This document shows positions 4,696-6,036 of a stretch of 6,036 bases of DNA, piece after piece. The DNA comes from an uncultured Thalassolituus sp. (GTDB taxonomy: Bacteria; Pseudomonadota; Gammaproteobacteria; Pseudomonadales; Oceanobacteraceae), in the NCBI GenBank assembly GCA_913054055.1, contig CAJXIT010000227.1, positions 1-6,036 on the forward strand, in the 5' to 3' direction. The notes below the pieces were generated by a model. The model saw nothing but the letters and a program-made list of their open reading frames with translations, was not told the DNA's origin and searched no databases. The translations under genes were made by a program, and so were the position numbers. Every line of letters starts with the position of its first letter. Position 1 is the first letter of the stretch.

Positions 4696-6036
4696 ATGAA
4701 AAACCTTCTAATCACTGCCTTCACAGCAATGCTGCTCACTGCTTGCGGCAGCGAAACAGAGCTAGGTGGAGACCAGAACCCAAAAGATGAAGACCTACCA
4801 ACAACTGAAACACCTGCTGATTTCACCCCAGAATCTAAAACCATACAAACACTTAACTTAATCGATATAGAAGGGAACCCTATTCCCAATGCCGATATCA
4901 GCATTACTCAAGTAACCACTGAAGCAAAAGCAATCACTCAAGCATTTACGCCCAGAGATTTGACCGAGTCCACCTCTCTTAGTACAGATTCAGAGGGGCA
5001 ACTCAATGTAGATAACCTTGCCCCTGGTACTTATGTCATCACACTTAGCCTAGGTGAAACTGAAATTAGTTTTACCATCGTCATTAATGCATCAAATTCT
5101 CAAGCAGAAACCACAGTGGCTGCACCTATCATAATGATAGAAAATGACCTGGGTGAACCTATTGCAATTGATGCCAGCGAGAATGGCGTATTCTTTTCCA
5201 TTTCTGGTGTCATTCATGACGATGAAGGCCCCATTGAGCAAGCCCAAGTTGAACTGTCAGGTGGCGCAAGTACCAATGGCGCCATAGCCACCACGATCAC
5301 CGACTCCGAAGGTAACTTCATTCTTATTATCAATGTGGGTGCAGGCAACCTTGAAGCATTAAAAAGCGCATCACTGCGCATTTTTAAAGAAGGTTACAAC
5401 TCCACTACCGAAAACAATATCAACGCAGTTGATGTGGCCTCTATAACAGGTTTAAGTATCCAACTAGTTGCAAAAGATTCTTCTGGCAATATTTATTCCG
5501 AAGGGTTTGATCAAGTGGGCAGCGAGGCCACCTGTGGTAACTGGGTTAGCTATACAACTGAAGCCTCACTTGGCGAATCAGTAAGCTTAGAAATGGATCT
5601 TTGGCATCAACACCAAGCAGGCTTAAACATCCTTAATAATGCTTTTGAGTACGGCTTAGTTTTATTGGCTCCTAATGACAATAGTGAAGGTTATATTCCT
5701 GATCCCGTTTCAGGCCAGGCTTGCTGGTATGGAGAAGCAGCATCAGGCGGACTGACTCAAGGGAACTTTTTAGGACAGGTGAGTGAGGATGAATACAGCG
5801 CCCTAGATGAACTACCCCTTGAGGAACTAGAAGAAAATGATTTGCCTACAGACGGTGGCACATCCAATGGTTATCATTCTGCTGCCATAGAATCCCCTGC
5901 TATTGATTTAAGCGCTGAAACGGCCCCCTTATCTTTAAACTTTAGAACCTGGTGGGAAATTGAATCAACGAATCCAAATAATGCTGGCTTTGATCTAATG
6001 ACCATTCAATATCAAATTCAAGGAGAAGATAGCCAG
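4696..6036 (+). CDS. Secreted lipoprotein with carboxypeptidase-regulatory-like and jelly-roll modules (3' end missing)
   Basis: An open frame of 447 codons runs from ATG 4696 off the window. The N-terminus is a lipoprotein signal: MKNLL, a hydrophobic stretch, and lipobox LLTAC with Cys17 as lipidation site. The next residue is Gly, not Asp, so export to the outer membrane is expected. An acidic, Pro/Thr-rich linker follows (19-48). Residues about 52-130 (GNPIPNADISI, TDSEGQLNVDNLAPGTYVITL) and 166-238 (SISGVIHDDEGPIEQAQVEL, TDSEGNFIL, FKEGYNST) are two carboxypeptidase-regulatory-like beta sandwiches. From about 268 (EGFDQ) a jelly-roll or MAM-like module begins. Its late strand ESPAIDLSAETAPLSLNFRTWWEIE (399-423) is typical of such surface proteins. 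Cys280 and Cys343 could form a disulfide. No catalytic motif is visible in the part present. It may be an adhesive or carbohydrate-related surface protein, or carry an enzyme domain beyond the edge. Confidence 0.85.
   Translation, partial: MKNLLITAFTAMLLTACGSETELGGDQNPKDEDLPTTETPADFTPESKTIQTLNLIDIEGNPIPNADISITQVTTEAKAITQAFTPRDLTESTSLSTDSEGQLNVDNLAPGTYVITLSLGETEISFTIVINASNSQAETTVAAPIIMIENDLGEPIAIDASENGVFFSISGVIHDDEGPIEQAQVELSGGASTNGAIATTITDSEGNFILIINVGAGNLEALKSASLRIFKEGYNSTTENNINAVDVASITGLSIQLVAKDSSGNIYSEGFDQVGSEATCGNWVSYTTEASLGESVSLEMDLWHQHQAGLNILNNAFEYGLVLLAPNDNSEGYIPDPVSGQACWYGEAASGGLTQGNFLGQVSEDEYSALDELPLEELEENDLPTDGGTSNGYHSAAIESPAIDLSAETAPLSLNFRTWWEIESTNPNNAGFDLMTIQYQIQGEDSQ

Noticed and set aside
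4677..4904. 75-codon minus-strand frame opposite the lipoprotein signal peptide
   Set aside because: The plus strand carries a clear ribosome site, signal peptide and lipobox, so the antisense frame is a shadow.

Overview
The window looks like a housekeeping stretch of a gammaproteobacterial chromosome with lineage-specific genes to its right. The gene order dnaX-ybaB-recR (read on the minus strand) is a conserved bacterial block. The YbaB and DnaX proteins resemble those of Pseudomonas-like and marine Oceanospirillales-like bacteria. The base composition is moderate, and an Oceanospirillales-type host is an inference only.

Left part (1-2479, minus strand): dnaX encodes the clamp-loader subunit tau, followed by ybaB/ebfC (nucleoid-associated protein) and the first three codons of what is probably recR. 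Inside dnaX there is a complete programmed -1 frameshift cassette: a Shine-Dalgarno-like AGGAG, a 10-nt spacer, the slippery heptamer A AAA AAG, a TGA two codons later in the -1 frame, and a 9-bp perfect hairpin. This should yield a short gamma protein of 382 residues besides the 688-residue tau. The tau-specific linker is long, rich in P/Q/A/T/E, and contains four tandem octapeptides.

Middle part: a 256-bp gene-free gap (2480-2735) separates dnaX from a divergent small gene (2736-3107, plus) encoding a 123-residue protein with a PqqD/RRE-like winged-helix segment. No RiPP precursor or modification enzyme is visible nearby. Its stop codon interlocks with the stop codon of the convergent rluA-like pseudouridine synthase gene (3104-3763, minus).

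Right part: the rluA-like gene starts with GTG inside the end of an upstream gene (3753-4553, minus). That gene encodes a zincin-like protein with HEWFH and a downstream PEELCARAFEAF motif, probably the CLCA_X family. The two genes overlap by 11 bp and are probably translationally coupled. Divergently, from 4696 to the window end, lies a partial outer-membrane lipoprotein gene with two carboxypeptidase-regulatory-like beta-sandwich repeats and the start of a jelly-roll/MAM-like module.

No tRNA, rRNA, CRISPR array or intact mobile element is visible. The points most worth following up are the dnaX frameshift cassette, the orphan PqqD-like protein and the zincin-like/rluA gene pair.
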